40,602 bases of DNA. Origin: Bacteroidales bacterium (GTDB lineage: Bacteria > Bacteroidota > Bacteroidia > Bacteroidales > P3). The stretch is from the NCBI GenBank assembly GCA_017962615.1, contig JAGCUZ010000058.1:1-40602 (forward strand). The letters are read 5' to 3'. Both the position numbers and the translations under genes were made by a program. The notes below the pieces were generated by a model, which saw only the letters and a list, made by a program, of their open reading frames with translations, did no database searches and was not told the origin of the DNA. Positions within the stretch are counted from its first letter, which is position 1. Each line of letters begins with the position of its first letter. Below are positions 34,193 through 40,602 of this stretch, piece by piece.

Positions 34193-34732
34193 CTACAGGT
34201 CGTTTACCTCTCTAGCAAATCGTTCGCCGAGTTCTTCGATGCTCTTGCCGTTCTCCACGGCGGGCGAGTAGATGACGGTGGTGTTCTCAAGGTCGTTGTA
34301 GAGTGCCTTGTGGGCGGCTTCGCCTACGGTGGCCACATCGACGATGTTCTTCACCACGCCGTCGAACGCTTTGTGCAGCTGCTCGTTGTGCTCGCCGACG
34401 CATATCAGCATCTTGACTTTGCGTGCCGCCACGTTGCGCAGGCGCGTGTAGTCAGTGTGTGCCGAGGTGGCCGAGGCAATCCACACGGTGTTGCGGCCCA
34501 TGTTCTCGAGCGAGTACCATGTGGCGTTGACGGTAGTTGACGAGGCGTCGTTGATGAACTCTATGCCGCGTATGCGTGCCACGAACTCCATGCGGTAACG
34601 CATCTCGTCCACATGGGCGAAGCACTCTTTCAGGTGGGCGTTGCGCATCATGCTGAGTTTCGATGAGTCGATGCCGGCAAGGCCCGTGTGTGCCTGTTCA
34701 CGACCTTGTTTTGCCAATAATTCTATGCTCAT
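34193..34732 (-). CDS. MurD C-terminal domain remnant, stand-alone
   Basis: The 179-aa product aligns with the last ~180 residues of MurD (UDP-MurNAc-L-Ala:D-Glu ligase), whose normal length is about 445. YRMEFVARIRGIEFIND and the following TTVNATWYSLENM match well, as do the VKMLICVGEHNEQLHKAF and SPA...GERF regions. The ATP-binding centre and the UDP-binding N-terminus are absent. The SKATN motif reads ASSTT (63-67), losing the lysine that contacts D-Glu, and the CASxDxF segment after SPA is replaced by VENGKSI. The frame is open and its protein-like pattern intact, so it could be a decaying fragment or a reused scaffold protein. It sits at the usual murD position (mraY-murD-ftsW), and repeat tract DNA lies where the N-terminus would be. 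Confidence 0.75.
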   Translation of the reverse strand: MSIELLAKQGREQAHTGLAGIDSSKLSMMRNAHLKECFAHVDEMRYRMEFVARIRGIEFINDASSTTVNATWYSLENMGRNTVWIASATSAHTDYTRLRNVAARKVKMLICVGEHNEQLHKAFDGVVKNIVDVATVGEAAHKALYNDLENTTVIYSPAVENGKSIEELGERFAREVNDL

Positions 34733-34821
34733 ATTTGTGTGATGTATTTGTTTAGAAATTAATAATTAACAATTAAATATTGCGTCAGCCTCTATCGCCT
34801 CTATCATATCTATCGTATCTA
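34733..34821. repeat. Intergenic repeat tract at the murD truncation point
   Basis: 7-bp TTAATAA/TTAACAA units (34758-34779), GCGTCAGCC (34782-34790), then four 9-bp TCTATCGNN-type units running to the mraY stop. It joins mraY directly to the truncated MurD frame. Confidence 0.82.
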
Positions 34822-36000
34822 TTATCGCAGTTTGAGGGTGACGATGGTAACTATTGCGAGCAGTATGCCGATGATGGTGAAGCGTTGCACTATCTTCTCG
34901 TCTTTGAGGCCCGAGCCGTCGGGGCGGTGCTTCTCCTGGTAGTGGTGGTGCAGGGGGGTGTAGCGGAAGGGGCGAGCCTCGAGCGGCACGGGTTGCGACG
35001 CCGGCAGCTTGTGTTTGCGGCGGTAGTGCTTGCAGCTGTAGCGCTGTATGATGACGGAGAGGTCCTCGATCAGGTAGATTCCGCACAGTATGGGCAGCAG
35101 CAGTTCTTTGTGGATGAGCAGGGCAAAGACGGCTATGATGCCGCCGATGGCCAGCGAGCCGGTGTCGCCCATGAAAATCTGCGCCGGATGGGTGTTGAAC
35201 CACAGGAAACCTAGCAGGGCTCCCACAAACGAGGTGATAAACATGGTCAGCTCGCCTATGTTAGGCAGGTAGGTGATGGCAAGGTAGTTGGCCATGATGA
35301 CGTTGCCGGCCAGCCACGCCAGTATTGCCAGGGCGCCACCCACCACGGCCGCCACGCCGGTGGCCAGACCGTCGATGCCGTCGGTGAGGTTGGCGGCGTT
35401 GGAGACTGCGGTGACGATGAATATTGCCACGGCCACGTATACCACCCACACCCACTGTTCGGCCCACGGCCCCATCCAGGTGATGAGCCAGGCGTAGTCG
35501 AACTCGTTGTTTTTCACAAAAGGAATTGTGGTCTTGGTAGATGCGATGTCGGGGTGAAAGGAGAGCAGCAGGCCGACGACGAGACCCAGACCCACCTGGC
35601 CCACCACCTTGAAGCGGCCGGGGAGGCCTTTTTTGTCGCGCTTGAACACCTTGATGTAGTCGTCGGCAAAGCCTATCAGACCCAGCCAGAGGGTGGTGCC
35701 CAACATGGTAAGCACGTAAACGTTGTCGAGCTTGGCAAAGAGGAGTGTGGGAATGACTATGGCAGCAATAATCAGCAGGCCGCCCATGGTAGGCGTGCCA
35801 CGCTTCTCGCTCTCGTCGTCGCGCACGGTCTCGCCGATGCCTTTGCGCTGCATCAGCCTGATGTAGGGCTTGCCGCACAGCAGCATTATCAGCAGCGAGC
35901 TGACGAAGCAGCATGCCGAACGGAACGATATATACTGGAACACTCCCGCACCCGGGAAGTCGAAGCTCTTGTCTAACCAATCGAATAAATAATATAGCAT
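34822..36000 (-). CDS. mraY: Phospho-MurNAc-pentapeptide transferase
   Basis: Makes lipid I from UDP-MurNAc-pentapeptide and undecaprenyl phosphate. A 392-aa polytopic protein with KRGTPTMGGLLI, the catalytic aspartates in GFADDYIKVFKRDKKGLPG, NLTDGIDGLATG, FMGDTGSLAIGG and the TPLHHHYQ motif near the C-terminus. A Bacteroidota-type extra periplasmic segment (about 148-175) is present. It is flanked on both sides by repeat tracts. Confidence 0.96.
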   Translation of the reverse strand: MLYYLFDWLDKSFDFPGAGVFQYISFRSACCFVSSLLIMLLCGKPYIRLMQRKGIGETVRDDESEKRGTPTMGGLLIIAAIVIPTLLFAKLDNVYVLTMLGTTLWLGLIGFADDYIKVFKRDKKGLPGRFKVVGQVGLGLVVGLLLSFHPDIASTKTTIPFVKNNEFDYAWLITWMGPWAEQWVWVVYVAVAIFIVTAVSNAANLTDGIDGLATGVAAVVGGALAILAWLAGNVIMANYLAITYLPNIGELTMFITSFVGALLGFLWFNTHPAQIFMGDTGSLAIGGIIAVFALLIHKELLLPILCGIYLIEDLSVIIQRYSCKHYRRKHKLPASQPVPLEARPFRYTPLHHHYQEKHRPDGSGLKDEKIVQRFTIIGILLAIVTIVTLKLR

Positions 36001-36207
36001 ATTTAGTTTTAAGTTATTAGTTCTAAGTTATTAGTAGCTGACGCAATTAATTATTAATTTTTAATTCTTAATTTCTTTTAGTTCTCCGACTGCGCAGCAG
36101 TCCTTTTTCTTTTTGTTCTTTTAGTTCTGATTGAGCCCTTGACTGCGCAGCAGTCGTATTCTTGAGATTCGTGTTCAATTAAAACCGCGTCAGCCAATTT
36201 TTAATTC
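36001..36207. repeat. Intergenic repeat tract between murE and mraY
   Basis: Contains 7-bp TTTAAGT/TATTAGT units, GCTGACGC (36037-36044), 7-bp TTAATTN units, GTTCTCCG followed by the hairpin GACTGCGCAGCAGTC (36088-36102), a second identical hairpin (36141-36155), ATTCGTGTTCAATT, GCGTCAGCC (36187-36195), and a last TTAATTN array at the murE stop. The two cores are in opposite orientation. Confidence 0.85.
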
Positions 36208-37662
36208 TTAATTTTTAATTGTTAATTCTTCTCTGAGTTCCTCGCGGTCGTCGAAGTGGTGGCGCACGCCGTTAATCTCTTGGTAGGTCTCGTGGCCTTT
36301 TCCGGCTACGAGTATTATATCGCCTTTGGCGGCCATCTTGCAGGCGGTTCGTATGGCTTGACGGCGGTCGGTAATGCGCAGCATGTTGGCTTTCATCTCC
36401 TCGGTGAGACCCTTCTCCATGTCGTCGAGGATTGCCTCGGGGTCTTCGGTGCGGGGGTTGTCGGAGGTGAGTATCAGCATGTCGGCCCCGCGTGCGCCTA
36501 TCTGTGCCATCTCGGGCCGCTTCGTCTTGTCACGGTCGCCGCCACAGCCAACGACTAATATCAGCTTGCCTTGGCGCTGCACGCCGTTGATGGTGCCGAG
36601 GACGTTCTGCAGGGCGTCGGGAGTGTGGGCATAGTCGACCACGGCGGTGATGCCCTGGCCGGTTATATATTCAAACCGCCCGTCTACGGGTTTCAGCCCG
36701 CTCAGCAGGCGCAGCGCCTCGTCTTTGTCGATGCCGCACAGCACTGCTGCACCGTATATGGCTGTGAGGTTGTAGGCGTTGAAGCGTCCCACCAGGCGGC
36801 ACCACACCTCACTGCCGTTCAGCTCGAGCAGTGTGCCGTCGAAGCTGCTCTCCACCATGCGGCACCTGAAGTCGGCCACGGTTTCCAACGCGTATGTGTG
36901 CACGGCGGCTTTGGTGTTCTGCACCATCACCATGCCGTTGCGGTCGTCGCGGTTGGTGAGGGCCCATGCGTCACGCGGCAGAGCGTCGAAGAAGCCCTTC
37001 TTGGCGGCTATGTAGGCTGCCATGGTTTTGTGGTAGTCCAGATGGTCGTGGGTTATGTTGCTGAATATGCCTCCGGCAAACGTCAGGCCTGCTATGCGCT
37101 GCTGCACCACGGCGTGCGAGCTCACCTCCATGAAGCACCACTCGCATCCCGCCTCCACCATCTCGGCCAGCAGGGCGTTGAGCTCCATGGCGTCGGGCGT
37201 GGTGTGACATGTCGGCATCTCCTTGCCGTCGATTTTGTTAACTATGGTCGATATCAGTCCCGCCTTGCAGCCGTGGGCGCGCATAAGGTCGTACAGCAGC
37301 GTGGCCGTCGTGGTCTTGCCGTTGGTGCCGGTAACGCCTAGGAGTTTCAGGCTCCTGGAGGGATGGTTGTACCAGTTGTCGGCCATGATGCCCAAGGCTT
37401 TGCTGCTGTCGTCCACCTGTATGTACACCACCCCGTCGCGACGCTCTTCGGGCAGCTCCTCGCACACAACGGCGGCGGCACCCTGCTCCACAGCCTTGGC
37501 TATGTACTGGTGACCGTCCACATGCACGCCTCTCTGCGCCACGAAGAGGCACCCCTTGCCGACCTTACGCGAGTCGAACTCTATGGAGGTAATCTCAATC
37601 GCCGGTCTCGGCGCGTCAGTGGTCAGCGTTATATTGGTCAGTATATCGTCTAACAGTTTCAT
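36208..37662 (-). CDS. murE: UDP-MurNAc-tripeptide synthetase (meso-DAP adding)
   Basis: Adds the third amino acid to the peptidoglycan stem peptide. The 484-aa protein has the N-terminal SIEFDSRKVGKGCLFVA substrate pocket, the P-loop TGTNGKTT (111-118), NITHDHLDYH, the DYAHTPDAL segment and the DNPR motif (401-404), which specifies meso-diaminopimelate rather than lysine. GKGHETYQ is near the end. It overlaps the ftsI stop by 4 bp. The DNPR motif predicts a DAP-type wall, as expected for Bacteroidota. Confidence 0.96.
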   Translation of the reverse strand: MKLLDDILTNITLTTDAPRPAIEITSIEFDSRKVGKGCLFVAQRGVHVDGHQYIAKAVEQGAAAVVCEELPEERRDGVVYIQVDDSSKALGIMADNWYNHPSRSLKLLGVTGTNGKTTTATLLYDLMRAHGCKAGLISTIVNKIDGKEMPTCHTTPDAMELNALLAEMVEAGCEWCFMEVSSHAVVQQRIAGLTFAGGIFSNITHDHLDYHKTMAAYIAAKKGFFDALPRDAWALTNRDDRNGMVMVQNTKAAVHTYALETVADFRCRMVESSFDGTLLELNGSEVWCRLVGRFNAYNLTAIYGAAVLCGIDKDEALRLLSGLKPVDGRFEYITGQGITAVVDYAHTPDALQNVLGTINGVQRQGKLILVVGCGGDRDKTKRPEMAQIGARGADMLILTSDNPRTEDPEAILDDMEKGLTEEMKANMLRITDRRQAIRTACKMAAKGDIILVAGKGHETYQEINGVRHHFDDREELREELTIKN

Positions 37663-38831
37663 TTCCTGTTCTCGAGTTTTAGTTTCACTTCTGTGCCGCG
37701 CTGTGCCGCCGTTCCTGCGGCAGGGGTCTGAGCCGTCACGCGGCCGTAGCCTGCGGGTATACCCTTGTACCCTGCGCTGTGCAACAGCACCAAGGCTTCA
37801 CGCGCCGTCATCCCCGTGCAGTCGGGTACTGCGGTAGGTTTAATGTGGATAGGTTGATATGTGGATACGTCAGTCTGAACACCGGTCACCCATCTTGCGT
37901 TGCTGTCGGTAGTCAGGTATCTCAGGCCCATCAGGTCGTAGGCTCTCATCAGCTTTTCCTGCCGTGCCGTCGCCGTCTTGGGCATCTGCGGACGGCCATG
38001 GTCGGAGGTGTCGTACAGTGCTGCGGGTATTGTCATCACCTTGCCGTCGGGATGGGTAGCCATCACACAGTCGGCCACCTCTTTCACCACAGGCGCAAAC
38101 TGCCGTCCGTGCATGCCCCACACGCCCATCACCGTCACCACGCATGCATATTTCGGACTCTTGGCAGGAAACAGTCCTGCAAAGGTGGCGTTGAAGTAGC
38201 GCGAGTCAATGTCGATGTACGATGTGCCGGTCTTGCCCGCAATGCCGTAGGGCGTGCCTTTTATGTTGTTGCCCGTTCCCTGCTCCACCACGTTGGCAAG
38301 CATGTCCATCATTATCTTGGCGGTGCGGGGACTGCAGATGCTGTCGCGCAGCACTTCGGGCTCTATCGTCTTGCGACCTTTGCGGGTTATTATCTCTTGG
38401 CAGAACTGGGGCTTCATCATGCGGCCGCCATTGCCCAGGGCGGCGTAGAAGGTTGCTATATGCAGCGGCGTGCAGCTCACGGCGTAGCCGTAGTTGATGT
38501 GCAGGAAGTCCACTTCGTACTTCACCGGAACCATTGTGGCTGCCACATTCGGCGCCTTCAGCCCTACGTTAAGTTTCTCGAAGGGGAAACGCTTCTTGAA
38601 CTCGCCCACGTAGTACTGCTGCCTGTCGCCGTAGTGCTGCCACACCTTCGAGCACAATCCCACGTTCGACGACTTGGCCATGGCGGTCATCACGCTCACG
38701 CTGTCGGCGGGGTCGTCGTCGGTTATCAAGGTGTTGTGTATCCTGCGCGTGCCTATGGGTACGCGGTCGGCGGTATCCATGGCTTTGCCCAGGTCGTCAA
38801 TCATGGTGGTGTAAGCCACGGTCTTGAACAC
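37659..38831 (-). CDS. ftsI: FtsI (PBP3) C-terminal part: transpeptidase plus PASTA
   Basis: This frame continues the FtsI reading frame straight after an in-frame TAG at 38832-38834. The first residues VFK complete the SxxK catalytic motif, whose serine is the stop codon. The other two penicillin-binding motifs are intact: SSN (54-56 of this part) and KTGT (200-203). A C-terminal PASTA domain follows (about 330-385, with PDCTGMTAREALVLLH). The linker before it contains an intergenic-repeat sequence. A GTG or downstream ATG could start translation here, but the product would lack the nucleophile. Joined with the upstream part it gives about 748 aa, normal for a Bacteroidota FtsI with PASTA. 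Confidence 0.85.
   Translation of the reverse strand: MFKTVAYTTMIDDLGKAMDTADRVPIGTRRIHNTLITDDDPADSVSVMTAMAKSSNVGLCSKVWQHYGDRQQYYVGEFKKRFPFEKLNVGLKAPNVAATMVPVKYEVDFLHINYGYAVSCTPLHIATFYAALGNGGRMMKPQFCQEIITRKGRKTIEPEVLRDSICSPRTAKIMMDMLANVVEQGTGNNIKGTPYGIAGKTGTSYIDIDSRYFNATFAGLFPAKSPKYACVVTVMGVWGMHGRQFAPVVKEVADCVMATHPDGKVMTIPAALYDTSDHGRPQMPKTATARQEKLMRAYDLMGLRYLTTDSNARWVTGVQTDVSTYQPIHIKPTAVPDCTGMTAREALVLLHSAGYKGIPAGYGRVTAQTPAAGTAAQRGTEVKLKLENRK
37838..37873 (-). repeat. Intergenic 8-bp repeat module inside ftsI
   Basis: GTTTAATGTGGATA, GGTTGATAT, GTGGATA and CGTCAG appear in series, the same modules and order as 30098-30129 between ftsQ and murC. In the ftsI frame it encodes VSTYQPIHIKP, the linker before the PASTA domain. 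Confidence 0.75.
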
Positions 38832-38834
38832 CTA
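38832..38834 (-). other. In-frame TAG at the FtsI catalytic serine codon
   Basis: The minus-strand codons read CAG CCC GGC TAG GTG TTC AAG. In FtsI/PBP2 proteins this segment is E-P-G-S-x-x-K, with Ser the acylated nucleophile. TAG differs from the serine codon TCG by one base. No other disruption is seen in either half. Confidence 0.9.
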
Positions 38835-39905
38835 GCCGGGCTGGTACAGGTCGCAGCAGGCCACGTTGCCGTCGCGCTTCTCGCGGTACAGGCGGCGCAG
38901 GGTGTCCCATTTCAGGCTCACGCAGGCCAGCACCCTGCCTGTCTCCACCTCCATCACTACGACGGCACCTTTCGACTTCGGGTCGCCGTTGCAGTATTTG
39001 TCCATATATTTGCGCAGGCTCTGTTCAGCCACGTCCTGCACCCTCGAGTCGATGGTGGTCACTATGCTCTCGCCCTCTATTACGGCCTGACGCACAGTTA
39101 TATTGCTGCTGTCCGATTTGTCTATATCCTTCACCTCACGGCGGTTGGCGCCGGTCTCCACCGGCATCCACACGCCGCGCGTCAGGCGGCGGCACAGGTA
39201 CAGGCCGTCGCGGCCGCGCAGCAGCGAGTCGTTGTAGCCGTCAAGGCCGGTGTAGCTGTCGTGGTCGCCAAGGTAATAGCCCAGGCAGTTCTCGGCCAGC
39301 GTGCCGTAGGTGTGTGCACGGTGGTAGCGTATCACGCTGTTGTTGCCCTGGTCGTCGCTCACGCTCTGCACCACGCCTTTGCGCCAACCGGGTATACTGC
39401 ATATCTCTTTCCAGCACGAATAGGGCATCTTCTTCACCAGTGGCACGCAACGGCCGGGCTTCTTCTTGCGCCGTTCGCTTGTTATCAGTTGTTTATACTG
39501 CTCGGCACTCTTCGCGGGGTTGGCTTTGTGCAATATGTTGCACACCTGCGCGAGGTGGGCTTTGTAGTATTTGTCCTGTATTATCGTGTCGATTACCGGG
39601 CGGCCTTTCTTGTCGTACACCATGTTGCCTGCACCGTCGGTTCTGGGGTTCCAGCCCAGGTCTATGTACAGGTCGCACACCGGCACCGTGGTGGCCAGCA
39701 CCTTGCCGTCGCTCGATATTATGTCGCCTCGGTGCGCCAGTACGGTTTGCAGCATGCTCTCGCGCGACTTGGCCTTGTCGCGCCAGAAGTTGCCGTCAAC
39801 AACCTGCGTCTTCACAAGGCAGCTCACGATGGCGCCTCCGCCCAATACAACAAGTATCAGGTAGAACCATTTTATGTGCGACATGCGTGTCTTGTCCTCT
39901 TTCAT
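38832..39905 (-). CDS. ftsI: FtsI (PBP3) N-terminal part
   Basis: The 357 codons before the TAG hold the membrane anchor (about 11-31, WFYLILVVLGGGAIVSCLV), the N-terminal head with ESMLQTVLAHRGDIISSDGK (the start of the PBP dimerisation domain), and the LYLDLG-type DLYIDLGWNPRT segment. The first part of the transpeptidase domain follows (SIVTTIDSRVQDVAEQSLRK, GAVVVMEVETGRVLACVS), ending DLYQPG immediately before the active-site serine position. On its own this fragment cannot be catalytic. It starts 9 bp after the ftsL stop. Confidence 0.88.
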   Translation of the reverse strand: MKEDKTRMSHIKWFYLILVVLGGGAIVSCLVKTQVVDGNFWRDKAKSRESMLQTVLAHRGDIISSDGKVLATTVPVCDLYIDLGWNPRTDGAGNMVYDKKGRPVIDTIIQDKYYKAHLAQVCNILHKANPAKSAEQYKQLITSERRKKKPGRCVPLVKKMPYSCWKEICSIPGWRKGVVQSVSDDQGNNSVIRYHRAHTYGTLAENCLGYYLGDHDSYTGLDGYNDSLLRGRDGLYLCRRLTRGVWMPVETGANRREVKDIDKSDSSNITVRQAVIEGESIVTTIDSRVQDVAEQSLRKYMDKYCNGDPKSKGAVVVMEVETGRVLACVSLKWDTLRRLYREKRDGNVACCDLYQPG

Positions 39906-39914
39906 CGCAGATTG

Positions 39915-40406
39915 TTATTTATTACTCTTTCCCAGTATATAAGGCGGAGCCACCTGCATAGGTTGGCCCAGCGTGTCCATCTCTTCCAGTATCTTCGATA
40001 TCTTAACCGATTGCTGGCTCTCTTTCTGTATGTCGGTCTGTCTCTCTTTCAGCATGTTGATGCGCTCGGTGGCGGCTTTGCGCTCTTTGCTCAGCTGCTC
40101 TACGTAGTAGCGGTGCCACACCAGCAGCAGGCACAGTATGGCGATAAAGATTATGCATGGCAGCCAGTTCATCAGCGTCTTCGAGGTTATGGGCTGGCCG
40201 TGGTTCACCAAGCCGCGTATGCGCTGCCCGAGGGTGCGACGGCCCTCGCCGTTGTCGTCGCCCATGTCGGCCCCGAACTTGGTGGCATGGGCCAACGCCT
40301 CCAGCTCCTCGCGGATCGCCCTGCGCTCAGCCTCGGTGGCGCGGGGCTTGCCGCCGCCCTGCTCCTCGGTCGGATTGCCTTTAGTCGAAACGTCCTTGGT
40401 CGCCAT
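39915..40406 (-). CDS. ftsL: FtsL-like divisome protein
   Basis: A 163-aa protein at the position of ftsL, directly upstream of ftsI. It has a hydrophilic N-terminus of about 80 residues, one transmembrane segment (about 81-98, WLPCIIFIAILCLLLVW), then a charged helical segment (about 100-145) with heptad-like leucines typical of the FtsL coiled coil that pairs with the FtsQ/DivIC partner. Sequence conservation in this family is very low, so the call rests on layout and context. Confidence 0.8.
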   Translation of the reverse strand: MATKDVSTKGNPTEEQGGGKPRATEAERRAIREELEALAHATKFGADMGDDNGEGRRTLGQRIRGLVNHGQPITSKTLMNWLPCIIFIAILCLLLVWHRYYVEQLSKERKAATERINMLKERQTDIQKESQQSVKISKILEEMDTLGQPMQVAPPYILGKSNK

Positions 40407-40602
40407 GCTTTTTAATTAATAATTAACAATTAATAATTAACAATTTATAATTAATGTTTGCGTCAGCCACTTAAAACTTAGAACTTATAACTTAAAACTA
40501 TAATCGCGTCAGCCACTTAAAACTTAAAACTAAAAACTTAAAACTTATAACTTAAAACTATAATCGCGTCAGCCACTTAAAACTTAGAACTTATAACTTA
40601 AA
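40407..40602. repeat. Repeat tract upstream of ftsL with tandem 60-bp units
   Basis: 7-bp TTAATAA/TTAACAA units (40411-40455) lead to three GCGTCAGCC cores at 40460, 40506 and 40566, each followed by 7-bp ACTTAAA/ACTTAGA/ACTTATA arrays. The last two units repeat at exactly 60 bp. The tract runs off the window edge. Confidence 0.9.

Noticed and set aside
37659-39905. Genome-wide UAG reassignment to serine
   Set aside because: UAG serves as the normal stop of several intact genes here (ATPase at 3213, thioesterase, ATPase at 9091, giant T9SS gene, 17264 gene).
37779-40415. Plus-strand open frame of 878 codons opposite ftsI and ftsL
   Set aside because: It shadows recognised dcw genes, has no recognisable domain, and its composition is that of antisense GC-rich codons.
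40407-40602. CRISPR-like array upstream of ftsL
   Set aside because: The unit is a 7-bp array plus GCGTCAGCC with 46- and 60-bp spacing; there are no unique spacers of constant length and no cas genes.
1-40602. tRNA, rRNA or insertion sequence
   Set aside because: No tRNA-like or rRNA segment and no transposase were recognised in any gap or frame.

Overview
The window is a chromosomal segment from a Bacteroidales-type member of the Bacteroidota (GC roughly 55-60 % in genes, AT-rich between genes). The evidence is: three proteins ending in the type IX secretion (T9SS) type A sorting domain, promoters with the Bacteroidota -7 box TAnnTTTG, near absence of Shine-Dalgarno sites, a GSCFA-domain protein, and a division/cell-wall (dcw) cluster with Bacteroidota-style MurC, MraY, FtsW and FtsZ. 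UAG is an ordinary stop codon here.

Layout. 1-85: 5' end of lepA on the minus strand. 86-524: a gene-free stretch with a long near-perfect hairpin and an unassigned structured leader. 525-5419, plus strand: adenosylcobalamin-dependent ribonucleotide reductase (nrdJ), a HerA/YjgR-type ATPase, an FlK-like thioesterase and a small Cys-rich membrane protein. 5554-6369: an AT-richer kinase-like gene, probably acquired. 6502-8376, minus: a T9SS-exported protein under a clear cobalamin riboswitch (about 8520-8692) with its own promoter. 9091-10524, minus: an ATPase_2/DUF234-type ATPase behind two identical palindrome-bearing repeats. 11081-18058, plus: two T9SS cargo proteins (476 and 1511 aa) and a secreted beta-repeat protein. 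18487-25726, plus: dnaE, a GSCFA protein, an M28 peptidase fused to a beta-barrel, and aroE. 25799-40406, minus: ftsL, ftsI, murE, mraY, a MurD remnant, ftsW, murG, murC, ftsQ, ftsA, ftsZ in transcription order.

The strongest unexplained signal is a family of interspersed intergenic elements. They combine short-period arrays (7-bp ACTTANA or TTAATTN, 8-bp ATATCMAC, 9-bp TCTATCGNN or ATTCGTNNN) with a GCGTCAGCC core and small hairpins whose stems change while the flank is conserved. They fill most gaps of the dcw cluster and the gaps around dnaE. Copies also sit in frame inside coding sequences: murC (His-rich loop), ftsA (C-terminal tail), the GSCFA gene (31-residue insert) and ftsI (linker before the PASTA domain). 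This resembles coding-sequence-invading palindromic elements such as the Rickettsia RPEs, but with different sequences.

Two further anomalies lie in the dcw cluster. The SxxK catalytic serine codon of ftsI reads TAG, one base from TCG. The murD position holds only a C-terminal domain that has lost its substrate-binding motifs. Cobalamin is a second theme: a B12-dependent reductase and a B12-riboswitch-controlled surface protein lie in the same 8.7 kb.
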